The notes under the pieces: generated by a model
What the model saw: only the letters and a program-made list of their open reading frames with translations
What the model was told of the DNA's origin: nothing
Databases searched by the model: none
Assembly: GCA_947458745.1 (NCBI GenBank)
Contig: CANGYQ010000002.1
Coordinates: forward strand, 248,001 to 312,000
DNA from: Bryobacteraceae bacterium
GTDB taxonomy: Bacteria; Acidobacteriota; Terriglobia; Bryobacterales; Bryobacteraceae
DNA length: 64,000 nucleotides
Reading direction: 5' to 3'
Shown here: positions 1 through 9,119 of the stretch, one piece after another
Position numbering within the stretch: the stretch's first letter is position 1
How the letters are laid out: the number at the start of each line of letters is the position of its first letter
Translations under genes and position numbers: made by a program

Positions 1-905
1 CGGGCAGCGGGCTCTACTTTAACTTCAACGGCACGGCCGGTCTACTGCGCGTTTCGATGATCGAGGACGCGGGCGGCTGGCAGCACGACACGCTGACCGA
101 AGATTCCGACTTAAGCTATCGCGCGCAGTTGAAGGGCTGGAAGTTTGTCTACCGCCCCGATGTGGAGTGCTTGTCGGAGCTGCCCGTCGATACCTACGGC
201 TTCCAGGTGCAGCAATCGCGCTGGGCCAAGGGGCTGACGCAGGTGGCGATCAAGCTGCTGCGGGACATCCTGAAATCCGATGCGCCGCTGCGGAACAAAG
301 TGGAAGCGGTGTTCCACCTGACCCCCAACATCTCCTACCCGATGATGCTGATCGTTTCAGCGTTGATGCTGCCGGTGATGATCTGCCGGTTCTACATGGG
401 CTGGATGCAGATGCTCTATATCGACCTGCCGCTGATCGTGGCTTCCTTCTGGTCGATTTCCGCGTTCTACCTCACCGCGCAACGGGTGCTCTACCCCAAC
501 AACTGGAAGCGTACGGTCTTCTTCCTGCCCGCCCTGATGGCGGCGGGTGTCGCGCTGACGCTCTCGAACACCAAGGCGTTTTTTGAAGCCGTGTTTGGTG
601 TCTCCACCGCCTTTGCCCGCACGCCCAAGTACGCCATCTCCGGCTCGCAAAAGGTAGCCGTGAAGGCCGCCTACAAGAGCCGCTCCGGCATCTTGCCATA
701 TCTGGAATTGGCCGCTGGCACCTACTTCGCCTTCATGACGGGTTTCGCCATTGATACCTACAACTTCCTGGCCGTGCCTTTCCTGCTGATCTTTGTGACC
801 GGCTACTACTGGGCCGGCGTGACGACGCTGATCGAAGAGTACAAGGGCAAGCTGGCCTGGCAACGGCAGCGTGCCTTGGCCCTGGAAACTGCCGGTCGCG
901 AATAG
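1..905 (+). CDS. Cellulose-synthase-like family 2 glycosyltransferase, 3' part
   Basis: The gene is open at the left edge; its frame runs from base 3, and the internal Met at 57 is not the start. About 300 residues are visible. The first visible residues contain FNFNGTAG, then a TED motif (LTEDSDLSYR) for the general base and QQSRW for the QxxRW acceptor site; these mark processive GT2 enzymes of the cellulose or mannan synthase type. Four to five hydrophobic membrane segments follow (around FHLTPNISYPMMLIVSALML, LYIDLPLIVASFW, FFLPALMAAGVAL and near the end), then a short basic tail (YKGKLAWQRQR). The enzyme is expected to polymerise or transfer sugars at the inner membrane; substrate cannot be read from this fragment. 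The N-terminal half, including the DxD motif, lies outside the window. Confidence 0.9.
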   Translation, partial: GSGLYFNFNGTAGLLRVSMIEDAGGWQHDTLTEDSDLSYRAQLKGWKFVYRPDVECLSELPVDTYGFQVQQSRWAKGLTQVAIKLLRDILKSDAPLRNKVEAVFHLTPNISYPMMLIVSALMLPVMICRFYMGWMQMLYIDLPLIVASFWSISAFYLTAQRVLYPNNWKRTVFFLPALMAAGVALTLSNTKAFFEAVFGVSTAFARTPKYAISGSQKVAVKAAYKSRSGILPYLELAAGTYFAFMTGFAIDTYNFLAVPFLLIFVTGYYWAGVTTLIEEYKGKLAWQRQRALALETAGRE

Positions 906-928
906 GCATCTGCCCGGCACCCGGCGGT

Positions 929-964
929 GCGGTCTCTGATGGGCGAGCCCACCCGTGAGGCCGC
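929..964 (+). other. Stem-loop in the gap between glycosyltransferase and nuclease
   Basis: The 156-base gap 906-1061 holds an 8-bp outer stem, GCGGTCTC (929-936) with GAGGCCGC (957-964, one G-U pair), enclosing an inner hairpin around TGGGCGAGCCCA (940-951). No T-run follows, so a classic intrinsic terminator is unlikely. It may be a rho-assisted 3' structure of the upstream gene or a 5' leader element of the nuclease. No known riboswitch core was recognised. Confidence 0.35.
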
Positions 965-1061
965 TCCGGAACTTCAAATCAATCAATTCACGGCGCTGCA
1001 ACACCTCCGTGCTAACCTGCTCTATCTGTAGACATCTGTCAATTCAGTTGGAGGTAACCGT

Positions 1062-4000
1062 TTGTTCATTCGAAATCTGATTTCGCTTGCTTTGTGGGCT
1101 TTGTTGGCCTGCTCGAGGGCCGCGCAGGCCCAGATCTCAATCCCCACGGGAACCGCATACTCCCAGAAGTTCGACTCCCTGTCGACCACCTCCGCGACGG
1201 CAAGTCTGCCCACTGATTTCCGGGTGGACCGGCCAACTACGGCGAGAACCGTCGGGAGCTACGCTTCGGCCAGCACCGCCACCACCCAGATCGGTGGGGC
1301 CAGCCTGAGCACGACGGCATCGAATGGCATCTACAATTTCGGGTCAGGCACCAACACGTCCGGAGCCGACCGAGCGGTGGGCTTCCTGTCATCCGGCAGC
1401 GGTACGACCAGCGGCAATCTCTATGCCGCGCTGGCCAATAATTCCGGGGGCTCCTTGAGCGGTCTGAAGATCTCTTACGACGTGGAAAAGTACCGCAACG
1501 GCACCAACACCCAGGGCTTCCGCATCCAAATGTTCTATTCCACCGACGGCACCACGTGGACCAGCGCCGGATTGGACTTCTTGACCGCCTTTCCCGCCGA
1601 CACCGGCACCAATTCCGGCTTTGCAACCGCCCCCGGCACGACCGTGAGTGTGACCGATAAGACCCTGACGCTCGCCATCCCGGTGGCGGCCAGTGCCACC
1701 ACGCCCAACCTCTACTTGGCTTGGAATTACTCGGTGACCAGCGGCACTACGGTGACGAACGCGCAGGCGCTAGCCATCGACAACATCTCGATCCTGGGCG
1801 TGGCGTCCGTGCCGACGCCCACTTTTTCGGTGTCACCCAGCAGCTACACCCTCAGCGGCTTGTCCGGCGGGCCGGTTGCAACGGAGGCCATTGCGCTGAA
1901 GACCAGCAGCGGCACCGCTAGCTTCACCACATCGAGCAATCAGACGTGGCTAACAATTGACCCCTCCTCGGGCTCGGCGACGACGTCGGATACTGCCCTG
2001 ACAATCAAGGCTGACCCGAGTGCGTTAGCCGGGGGCGGCTATAGCGGCAAGATCACTTTCTCGGCCCCGGGCTACACCTCGTTTGAGGTGAATGTCACGT
2101 TCAATGTCGCCGCGCCGGCGTTGACCTGCGGTGCGACCAAGACGATGATCAGTGCCATCCAAGGCTCCGGTGCCAGTAGTCCGCTGGTGGGCAGCGTCCG
2201 GGAAATCGAGGGTGTCGTCACAGCGGCCTTCCAAGGTACGGGCAAGCTGAACGGCTTCTTCATTCAGGACGAAGGCGATGGCGATACGGCCACCTCCGAT
2301 GGCATCTTCGTGGACGAATCCACCGGTGGCAGCAAAGGCGCTGTAAGCGCCGGCGACCGGGTGCGGGTGAAGGGTACGGTGGCCGAAGCCTTTAATCAGA
2401 CCGTCCTCAACAACGTGGCCGATCAAAAGGCTTGTGGTGCCGGTACGGTGACGCCCGTGAATGTTAGCTTCCCGGTGTCCAGTACGACCTTTCTCGAACG
2501 ATATGAAGGGATGCTGGTGCGGTTCCCGCAGCAGTTGCGGGTCACTGACAACTACAACCTTGGCCGCTTTGGCGAAGTGGGTCTGGCCTGGGTGCCCGAT
2601 TATGTCCCCGGCGTCACCTTTTCCCGCCTGATGGCCGGTACGCAGGTAGCGGCCCCGGGTGCTGCTGCCAACGCCGTGTCGGACCTGAACAACCGCTCTC
2701 GTATCATCCTTGATGATGGCTCCAACGCCACCTACGCCAGCTTGCTGCCGACGGCAATCTATCCGCAGGATGGTGGCGGGTTGACCTTTACGAACACGCT
2801 GCGGCTGGGTGACCGGGTGAACGTCGATATCGAAGGTACGTATAAGCCGCTCACGGGCGTGCTGGGCTTTGGCTTCTCCAACTATAGGTTGCAGCCGGTG
2901 GGACCAGTCGTATTCGGACCCTCCGACAATCCGCGTCCCACGACGGTGCCCAATGTTGGTGGCCGCGTGAAGGTGGCCAGCGCCAACATCCTGAACTACT
3001 TCACCACCTACAACAGCCGTGGCGCGAACAATGCCGCTGAGTTCCAGCGGCAGCGTGACAAGATCATCACGGCCTTTAAGGCGATGGACCCGGCGGTGAT
3101 CGCCATCAGCGAACTTCAGAACAACAACACCACTGCGATCGAAGATCTGGTGTTCGATTCCGTCAACAGCTTCGGCAACAGTCTGAACGCGGGCAACCCT
3201 GGCAAATGGGCCTACATCAACACGGGCGTGGTGGGCACGGACCAGATCCGCGTGGGCTTTATCTATCAGCCGGCGCTGGTGGAGCCGGTGGGCATCTACA
3301 AGGTGCTGAACAACACGGTGGACCCGCGGGCGCTGGATACGCGCAATCGCCCTGCCATTGCGCAAACGTTCAAGCTGCTGACCGGTGCCAAGCCGAGCTT
3401 GCAGCATTTCACGGTGGTCGCCAATCACTTCAAGTCCAAGGGCAGCGCCTGCACTTCTTCGCCGGCTGATCCGGACTTGAATGACGGCCAGGACAATTGC
3501 AACCTCTCCCGCGTCAGCATGGCCCGCGCCATCCTGGACTGGCTGGCCACCAATCCGACGGCTGACCCGACGCCAGCCGCCGACCGCCGCTTCCTGATCG
3601 TGGGCGACTTGAATGCCCACTTGAAGGAAGATCCGCTGTCCGCGCTGACCAGCACATCCTTCAGCAAGCCGGCCACGGGTAGCTTCCCGGCCTTCCCGGC
3701 CAGCCCCTTGGCGGTCTACAAGGACTTGGTGTCGACGCTGGGCGACAAAGCGGGCTACTCCTACCTGTTCAGCGGTGAATCCGGGGCGCTGGATCACGCG
3801 CTGGCGAACCCGGCTCTGTTCCGTCAGGTGACGGGCGTGGCTGAATGGCACATCAACGCGGATGAGCCGGTGGTGCTGGACTACAACTCCGACTACGACG
3901 GCAACGGCAATAGCTCCGCCAAGAGCGCGGCCCAGTTGGCGGCGTGGTATGCGCCCGGGGCCTTCCGCACGTCGGATCATGACCCGCTGCTGGTGGGCTT

Positions 4001-4187
4001 CAACCCGCTGTGTGGCGACCTGAATGATGACGGTGTGGTCGATGCGGCAGACCAGACGATCATGCGCGCGGCAATTGGCAAGCCGTTGACCCCGGCCAAC
4101 CGTCGCGCGGACCTGGATGGCGACGGGCGGATCACACTGACCGACTTCAGCCGCTGGTCCAGCTGCGCTGCCGCGTATCAGCGCTAA
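1062..4187 (+). CDS. Secreted ExeM/NucH-like extracellular nuclease with BACON-like and dockerin-like domains
   Basis: 1041 residues. The start is TTG at 1062, chosen because GGAGGT lies at 1050-1055 and a signal peptide (MFIRNLISLALWALLACSRA) follows. Order: an adhesin-like beta domain (about 25-240), a BACON-like repeat (about 245-345), an OB-fold region as in ExeM (about 350-620), and an endonuclease/exonuclease/phosphatase domain (about 640-985). The last shows ISELQNN with the catalytic Glu, VANHFKSKG, VGDLNAH and TSDHDPLLV, so the Mg-dependent DNase-type residues are present. The C-terminus has two calcium-binding dockerin-like loops, GDLNDDGVVDAAD and ADLDGDGRITLTD. It is probably exported to degrade DNA or organic phosphoesters for nutrients. 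The next gene, 29 bases on, encodes a cohesin-like surface protein, so the dockerin may dock there. Confidence 0.85.
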   Translation: MFIRNLISLALWALLACSRAAQAQISIPTGTAYSQKFDSLSTTSATASLPTDFRVDRPTTARTVGSYASASTATTQIGGASLSTTASNGIYNFGSGTNTSGADRAVGFLSSGSGTTSGNLYAALANNSGGSLSGLKISYDVEKYRNGTNTQGFRIQMFYSTDGTTWTSAGLDFLTAFPADTGTNSGFATAPGTTVSVTDKTLTLAIPVAASATTPNLYLAWNYSVTSGTTVTNAQALAIDNISILGVASVPTPTFSVSPSSYTLSGLSGGPVATEAIALKTSSGTASFTTSSNQTWLTIDPSSGSATTSDTALTIKADPSALAGGGYSGKITFSAPGYTSFEVNVTFNVAAPALTCGATKTMISAIQGSGASSPLVGSVREIEGVVTAAFQGTGKLNGFFIQDEGDGDTATSDGIFVDESTGGSKGAVSAGDRVRVKGTVAEAFNQTVLNNVADQKACGAGTVTPVNVSFPVSSTTFLERYEGMLVRFPQQLRVTDNYNLGRFGEVGLAWVPDYVPGVTFSRLMAGTQVAAPGAAANAVSDLNNRSRIILDDGSNATYASLLPTAIYPQDGGGLTFTNTLRLGDRVNVDIEGTYKPLTGVLGFGFSNYRLQPVGPVVFGPSDNPRPTTVPNVGGRVKVASANILNYFTTYNSRGANNAAEFQRQRDKIITAFKAMDPAVIAISELQNNNTTAIEDLVFDSVNSFGNSLNAGNPGKWAYINTGVVGTDQIRVGFIYQPALVEPVGIYKVLNNTVDPRALDTRNRPAIAQTFKLLTGAKPSLQHFTVVANHFKSKGSACTSSPADPDLNDGQDNCNLSRVSMARAILDWLATNPTADPTPAADRRFLIVGDLNAHLKEDPLSALTSTSFSKPATGSFPAFPASPLAVYKDLVSTLGDKAGYSYLFSGESGALDHALANPALFRQVTGVAEWHINADEPVVLDYNSDYDGNGNSSAKSAAQLAAWYAPGAFRTSDHDPLLVGFNPLCGDLNDDGVVDAADQTIMRAAIGKPLTPANRRADLDGDGRITLTDFSRWSSCAAAYQR

Positions 4188-4216
4188 GCTAAGATTCACC
4201 CTAAGGAAAACAAGAA

Positions 4217-4741
4217 ATGAAACAACTCATTTGGGCAGCAGCACTCACCGCGGTTTCGGCATTCAGCGCCGCCGCCGGGACAATCAGCTTGGTCACCCCT
4301 GATGCGACGCCCTACGTGGGCCAGATGTTCACCATCGACCTGGTGGTGAGCGGCAATTTGGACGAGATTCTGGGCTTTGGCCTGGATTATCTGGTCAGCA
4401 CAGCCTCCATCGGCTTGCAGAGCTACATGATCAACCCCGTGTTCGGTGCGGATTTGGGCCTTGCCGATACCAAAGTCGCGGCGGTCAACTTCCCCGGCTC
4501 CACCGACGCGATGGTGACGCTGGTGTCATTCCACTTTTTGGCGCAGTCGCAGGGTGTGAGCGTGTTTAGCGTTTTCTCGGACCTAACCGACCCCAATGAG
4601 GGCTTGTTCTCCTTGGGATCGACTGTTGATCTGAGCCAGGCGCTGACGATCGACGTGCAGGCCGTGCCGGAACCGGCCAGCCTGGGTTTGGCGGCGGTGG
4701 CGCTGGCTGGCTTGGCCGTCGCCCTGCGCCGGCGCAAGTAA
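4217..4741 (+). CDS. Cohesin-like PEP-CTERM surface protein
   Basis: 174 residues. TAAGGA at 4202-4207 supports the ATG. A signal peptide (about 1-20, ending AFSAAAG) precedes a single beta-sandwich of about 120 residues. Its outline resembles cohesin domains: the VGQMFTIDLVVSGN opening strand, a hydrophobic LGFGLDYLV strand and a later VTLVSFHFLA strand. The C-terminus is a textbook PEP-CTERM signal: VPEPAS, a hydrophobic helix (LGLAAVALAGLAVAL) and RRRK. In this system an exosortase cleaves or attaches the protein at the envelope. It lies 29 bases after a nuclease with a dockerin-like tail, in the same transcription unit, and is probably its anchor (inference). The cohesin assignment rests on visual pattern only. 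Confidence 0.75.
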   Translation: MKQLIWAAALTAVSAFSAAAGTISLVTPDATPYVGQMFTIDLVVSGNLDEILGFGLDYLVSTASIGLQSYMINPVFGADLGLADTKVAAVNFPGSTDAMVTLVSFHFLAQSQGVSVFSVFSDLTDPNEGLFSLGSTVDLSQALTIDVQAVPEPASLGLAAVALAGLAVALRRRK

Positions 4742-4758
4742 CCACAATCGAGCCGCGT

Positions 4759-4802
4759 AACGCGCCACTCCCCGCCTGGGTTCAGGCGAAGGGTGGCGCG
4801 TT
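4759..4802 (+). terminator. Strong hairpin after the nuclease/PEP-CTERM unit
   Basis: A perfect 10-bp inverted repeat, AACGCGCCAC (4759-4768) and GTGGCGCGTT (4793-4802), encloses a second 5-bp stem CGCCT/AGGCG (4773-4777 and 4784-4788). It sits 18 bases after the stop codon and runs into TTTACCATTT. It fits an intrinsic terminator with a weak T tract. Confidence 0.7.
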
Positions 4803-5088
4803 TACCATTTGGGGGGGCGCCGCGGCTGGACCGCCGCAATTCCGTTTTTTTCCGGGAAAACGGGACACAGTGAGACAAAGTGAGACATTTGAGGGCTCGA
4901 TTGAACCTGCTTGAGGGTGAGGCCGGGCGGGGCGGAGTTGGCGGGTACGCTGGCCTATGACATTGAAAGCAAGGGAGATGTTGGCGGGAGTAGCTGGTGA
5001 TTCCGCGCTCTTTCAGGGCTGAGCCCGGAGGATGGGGCCGCCCGGCGGAATTATGCAAGAGACGCGACATTTCCGCCGTGGATTCTTA
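4803..5088 (+). other. Non-coding gap upstream of the first receptor
   Basis: I see no gene here. The stretch holds an imperfect small hairpin CCGTTTT (4842-4848) with AAAACGG (4857-4863) and a 9-base direct repeat AGTGAGACA at 4869-4877 and 4879-4887. The repeat could be an operator half-site pair for the receptor promoter, but nothing identifies the regulator. Confidence 0.4.
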
Positions 5089-5094
5089 TATAAT
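5089..5094 (+). promoter_or_regulatory. Consensus -10 box for the first TonB-dependent receptor
   Basis: A perfect TATAAT. A poor -35 candidate, GCGACA, lies at 5064-5069 with a long 19-base spacer. The box lies inside the longest open frame, so the upstream Met at 5032 cannot be the start; the TTG at 5161 with GGAGAG (5149-5154) fits instead. Confidence 0.6.
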
Positions 5095-5160
5095 CCTTTC
5101 GGCCCACTGGCCGTGTTTGGTGGTTGGGCGGAACGTTTTTCCACGATCGGAGAGAATTCT

Positions 5161-8100
5161 TTGAAGCTTCGTCAGCTCCTACAGTCTGCCACCCTGGCGG
5201 CCCTATTGGCGGCTAGGGCTTGGGCCCAGTCCTTCACCGCCAGCGTGAATGGAACCGTCACCGATGTATCCGGTGCCAGCATTGGGGCCGCGAAAATCGT
5301 GGTGACCAATCAGGATCGCGGCACGGTTTCCAGCAGCGTCGCCGACGCCTCGGGCCGCTTTGTGGTCACTGCTCTGCCTCCGGGCACCTACGTTCTGACG
5401 GCGGAAGCGCCGGGCTTCAAGAGGTTCTCGTCAGGCCGTTTCACAGTGGCCGTGCAGGAGCAAGCCACCATCAATGCCCAGTTGCAAGTGGGCGAAATCA
5501 CCTCGACGATTGAGGTGGAAGGTTCAGCGGCGCTGGTGAACACGACGATCTCGAACCTGGGCCAGGTGATCGACAACAAGTACATCCTGTCGTTGCCGAA
5601 CATTGCCCGCAACTCGATGGGCTTGGCTTATCTGACGCCGGGCGTGGTGGGTTCCGGTGGGCGGCGCGGTGATAGCAACACGAACTTCGTGGCCAACGGC
5701 GCGCGCAACTCGACATCAGACGTGCTTGTGGACGGCGCGACGGTAACCACTGTCGAGCAGAATTCCGGCATCTCCGACCTGAAGTTTTCCCCTTCAGTGG
5801 ACGTGGTGCAGGAGTTCAAGATGCAGACGAACTTCTTCTCGGCCGAGTACGGCCAGACCGGCGGCGCCGTCGTGAACATGGTGACCCGTTCCGGCACCAA
5901 CAGCTTCCACGGCACGGGCTATTACTTCCTGCGCGACGCTGCTTTGAACGCCAACGACTGGTTTTCCAATCGCTCCGGCCGCGCGCTGCCCGCCTTTCAC
6001 CGTGATCAATACGGTGGCGTGATCGGCGGGCCGGTGATCAAGAACCGCACGTTCTTCTTTGGTGGCTACGAGTACACCAAGCAGGAGAGCCCGACGGTGG
6101 CCACCATTACGCTGCCTTCGGACTTGCAACGGGCGGGCAATTTTTCTCAGACGTTTAATGCGGCCGGGCAGTTGATGCAGGTCTACAATCCGTTCGCCAC
6201 CAATACCAGCGCGGCGGGAGTGATTGATCGTCAGCCCTTTGGCGGCAATCTGGTACCGCAATCGATGATGGACCCGATTGCGGTGAAGGCCCTTTCCTTC
6301 GTCCCGCGCGGCAATCAGCCGGGTGCGCAATTCACCAACACCGCCAACTGGTTTGGCCAGGGTATCAATGCCAGCAGCAACCACCAGATCAATATCAAGG
6401 GCGACCACAACCTGAACGCGGCCAACCGGCTAAGCGGGCGCTACAGCAATGTGATCAGCCAGGGTACAAATCCAAACCTGTTTGGGGACGGCAACCCGGC
6501 CTACTACACGGGCGGGCCCAATGCGACCAACACCAAGTCGATGGTGGCGGAACTGACCACCATCGCCAGCCCGACCACCGTGTTCACGCTGCGCTACGGC
6601 TTCACCTATTCGAATTTTTCGCGCAATCCCAACGTGGCGTTCGACCTGACCGAGCTGGGTTTGCCCAAAAACATGAAGGACTCCGCCACGAACCTGGTGT
6701 TTCCGCGTTGGGCACCGGAAGGCTTCCAGGAGTTTGGCACGGAGCCGTACTGGATCATGGACCGGCAGGAGGGCGTGCACCACGCTTCCGCGTCGATGAG
6801 CAAGACTTGGGGCGGTCACAACATCAAGACTGGTGGCGAGTGGCGGTTCAACCAACTGGATTACCTGCAACCGGGCAATCCTTCGGGCCGGTTCAATTTC
6901 GGCCGTGGCGTCACCTGCCGCGACCGGTTCACCTGCCCCGGCAATGAAGGCAACGGACTGGCGGCCATGTTGATTGGCTGGACGACGGGTAGCGAGTATC
7001 ACATCGAACCCAAAGCGTTTTCGCGCTCAGCCTACTGGGGCTTCTATGTGCAGGACGATTGGAAGATCTCGCGGAAGCTGACGATCAACCTGGGACTGCG
7101 GTATGACTTCGATGTGCCGCGCTGGGAGGTGCTGAACCGCTACAGCTATTGGGATCTGAATGCCCAGTCGCCGATTCGGGCCACGGGCTACGATACGCGC
7201 GGGGTGATCAAGTTTGTGGACGACAATCGGCGTTCGCCGTTTGACGCGGACCGGAACAACTTCCAGCCGCGCATTGGTTTTGCGTATGCACTGAATCCCA
7301 AGACGTCGATCCGGTCCGGGTATGGCCTGTTCTACACACTGTCGCGGGCCACGGTGTTTGGACGCCCGGGCACGGGGTTTACGATCAATTCGCCATCGAT
7401 CTGGACGCTGGATGCCAATGCCACCTTGAATTCGCGGTTGAACAATCCGTTCCCGAACGGGATCCTGCAACCGCCGGGCCGGTCACAAGGCGATGCCACG
7501 CTGATTGGTTTTGGAGCGAGCACGATTCTGCCGTCGAACAACCGCAATCCGGAGTATCACTCCTGGAACTTCTCTATCCAGCGCGAACTGCCGCTGAAGT
7601 CGGTGCTGGAACTGAACTACACGGGCAGCCGCGGCGTGCACCTGTTCATGCCGGTGACCACGCTGTCGCCGCTGCCGCAATCGGCCTGGGGCCAGGGACG
7701 GACGACGCTGGCGGCGCTGGTGCCGAATCCGTTCTTTGGCCAGATCACGGATACGCGTTCGCCGCTGAGTGTCGCCAACGTCAGCCGCAGCCGCCTGCTG
7801 CGTCCGATGCCGCAGTTTGACGGCACGGGCGTCGGGACGGCGGAACCGGCCCGGGGCGATTCCAACTATCACGCCATGCAGCTGAAGTGGGAGAAGCGTT
7901 TCAGCGACGGGTTGACGATGCTGACGCACTACACGTGGTCGAAGATGATTGACAACGTTTCGCATAGCTCGGGCAATGTTTCGTGGCTGGGCGGTTCGAC
8001 GTCACTGCAGAATATCTGGGATCTCCGCGGCGAGCGGTCGCTATCCTCGCATGATGTCGCGCACCGCATGGTGATCACCGGCGCTTACGAGCTGCCGTTT

Positions 8101-8604
8101 GGCCGCAAGAAGAAGTTTGGTTCCAACTGGAACCGGGCACTGGACTGGGTGGCCGGCGGCTGGCAGATGAGCGGCTTCCTACTGATGTCGAGCGGCATGC
8201 CGCTGCAGGTGCTGCAAGCCGGTGGCGCAATCTGGGATGGGACGCAGCGCCCGAACCTGGTGGGCGACCCCAGCACGACCGGCCGCGTACAGGACCGCAT
8301 CAACAACTACTTCAACCGCGGAGCGTTTGCGCAGCCCGCGCCAGACGTCCCCGGTTCGGCCCCGCGCAACCTGGGCTATCGCGGACCCGGCATCAAGACG
8401 CTGGACGCCGCTATCCTGAAGAGCATCGCCACGCGGGAAGGCCAACGCTTCGAGTTCCGGTTTGAAGCGAACAACTTCACCAACACGCCGATGTTCGGAG
8501 ACCCGGCCGCATCGTTTGGCGCGGTCAACTTTGGACAGATCACGGGCTTGCGCAGTGGCGTTGGTCCGCGGAGTGTCCAGATTGGCTTGAAGTATTACTT
8601 CTAA
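5161..8604 (+). CDS. TonB-dependent receptor-like outer membrane protein (Oar-like), receptor 1
   Basis: 1147 residues from a TTG start at 5161, chosen for the GGAGAG site, the TATAAT upstream and the signal peptide that follows (KLRQLLQSATLAALLAARAWA). A carboxypeptidase-regulatory-like beta domain covers about 25-105 (VNGTVTDVSGASIGAAKIVV). A plug domain follows at about 130-250 (VDGATVTTVEQN, FSAEYGQTGGAVVNMVTRSG), then a large beta-barrel with alternating aromatic strands ending in the terminal Phe of QIGLKYYF. Proteins of this Oar-like class are numerous in Solibacter and are thought to import oligosaccharides or other large nutrients, but the ligand cannot be read here. No TonB box was recognised. 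The gene stands alone between its own promoter and a terminator. Confidence 0.88.
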   Translation: MKLRQLLQSATLAALLAARAWAQSFTASVNGTVTDVSGASIGAAKIVVTNQDRGTVSSSVADASGRFVVTALPPGTYVLTAEAPGFKRFSSGRFTVAVQEQATINAQLQVGEITSTIEVEGSAALVNTTISNLGQVIDNKYILSLPNIARNSMGLAYLTPGVVGSGGRRGDSNTNFVANGARNSTSDVLVDGATVTTVEQNSGISDLKFSPSVDVVQEFKMQTNFFSAEYGQTGGAVVNMVTRSGTNSFHGTGYYFLRDAALNANDWFSNRSGRALPAFHRDQYGGVIGGPVIKNRTFFFGGYEYTKQESPTVATITLPSDLQRAGNFSQTFNAAGQLMQVYNPFATNTSAAGVIDRQPFGGNLVPQSMMDPIAVKALSFVPRGNQPGAQFTNTANWFGQGINASSNHQINIKGDHNLNAANRLSGRYSNVISQGTNPNLFGDGNPAYYTGGPNATNTKSMVAELTTIASPTTVFTLRYGFTYSNFSRNPNVAFDLTELGLPKNMKDSATNLVFPRWAPEGFQEFGTEPYWIMDRQEGVHHASASMSKTWGGHNIKTGGEWRFNQLDYLQPGNPSGRFNFGRGVTCRDRFTCPGNEGNGLAAMLIGWTTGSEYHIEPKAFSRSAYWGFYVQDDWKISRKLTINLGLRYDFDVPRWEVLNRYSYWDLNAQSPIRATGYDTRGVIKFVDDNRRSPFDADRNNFQPRIGFAYALNPKTSIRSGYGLFYTLSRATVFGRPGTGFTINSPSIWTLDANATLNSRLNNPFPNGILQPPGRSQGDATLIGFGASTILPSNNRNPEYHSWNFSIQRELPLKSVLELNYTGSRGVHLFMPVTTLSPLPQSAWGQGRTTLAALVPNPFFGQITDTRSPLSVANVSRSRLLRPMPQFDGTGVGTAEPARGDSNYHAMQLKWEKRFSDGLTMLTHYTWSKMIDNVSHSSGNVSWLGGSTSLQNIWDLRGERSLSSHDVAHRMVITGAYELPFGRKKKFGSNWNRALDWVAGGWQMSGFLLMSSGMPLQVLQAGGAIWDGTQRPNLVGDPSTTGRVQDRINNYFNRGAFAQPAPDVPGSAPRNLGYRGPGIKTLDAAILKSIATREGQRFEFRFEANNFTNTPMFGDPAASFGAVNFGQITGLRSGVGPRSVQIGLKYYF

Positions 8605-8627
8605 GCGGAAAAGTAGTGCGCTCAATG

Positions 8628-8657
8628 GCGGGATCCGGCAACGGGTCCCGCTATTTT
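8628..8657 (+). terminator. Intrinsic terminator of receptor 1
   Basis: Stem GCGGGA (8628-8633) with TCCCGC (8646-8651), followed by TATTTTCTT. It lies 24 bases after the receptor stop and just before the end of the convergent toxin gene. Confidence 0.7.
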
Positions 8658-8658
8658 C

Positions 8659-9111
8659 TTAGCTACACGGAGCGGCCGGTGACGCCGAAAGCGGGGCGGC
8701 TTCTAGCATGCGGCGGTCGTTGGTCCAGACTTCGGTGAGGCCCAGGTGGCGGGCGGTGGCCAGGTGGATGGCGTCGGAAGCGCGGATGAGAAGGTGAGAG
8801 GGGTGATGATCAATGACGTCGGCGACGATGTCCAGGATCACCCTACTCACGGCGTGCAGACGCCAAGTGCCCGCGCGCAAATCCGCCCTGAACAACTCAC
8901 GGGCCCGGTCAATCTGTTCCGGCCGGGCTTTGCGTTCCCTCAATTGCCGATGGAAGATGGTAGCCATTTCCGCTATCAGGAGTTCTGAGGCTTGCACCGT
9001 TGGGAACCGGGCGGCCTGCAACTGGACGCTCAGCGAATCGGGTTCGTGGAGGTAGCACTTTGCGACGTAGGCCGAATCGAAATACATGGATAGCTTGAGG
9101 TTGGACCTCAT
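8659..9111 (-). CDS. PIN-domain ribonuclease toxin (VapC-like)
   Basis: Up to 150 residues. The PIN acidic residues are in place: Asp in MYFDSAYVAK, Glu in SELLIAEM, Asp in ASDAIHLATA and Asp in TNDRRML. PIN toxins are Mg-dependent RNases that cleave tRNA or rRNA when freed from the antitoxin. The antitoxin gene ends 8 bases upstream, the usual antitoxin-first order. Two starts are possible: ATG at 9111, or ATG at 9087, which begins right at the conserved MYFDSAY and gives a more typical N-terminus. Neither has a clear Shine-Dalgarno site, so coupling to antitoxin translation is likely. Confidence 0.85.
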   Translation of the reverse strand: MRSNLKLSMYFDSAYVAKCYLHEPDSLSVQLQAARFPTVQASELLIAEMATIFHRQLRERKARPEQIDRARELFRADLRAGTWRLHAVSRVILDIVADVIDHHPSHLLIRASDAIHLATARHLGLTEVWTNDRRMLEAAPLSASPAAPCS

Positions 9112-9119
9112 GGGGTGAG

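Noticed and set aside
929..964. Fluoride or hammerhead-type RNA suggested by CTGATG
   Set aside because: The other conserved bases of either element are missing.
2025..4199. 724-residue minus-strand frame opposite the nuclease
   Set aside because: Rich in Arg, His, Gly and Val as expected from the antisense of a GC-rich gene, and the plus-strand protein has clear domains.
5032..5160. N-terminal extension of receptor 1 from the Met at 5032
   Set aside because: The stretch contains a TATAAT box, reads as non-signal sequence, and TTG 5161 has a ribosome site and a proper signal peptide.
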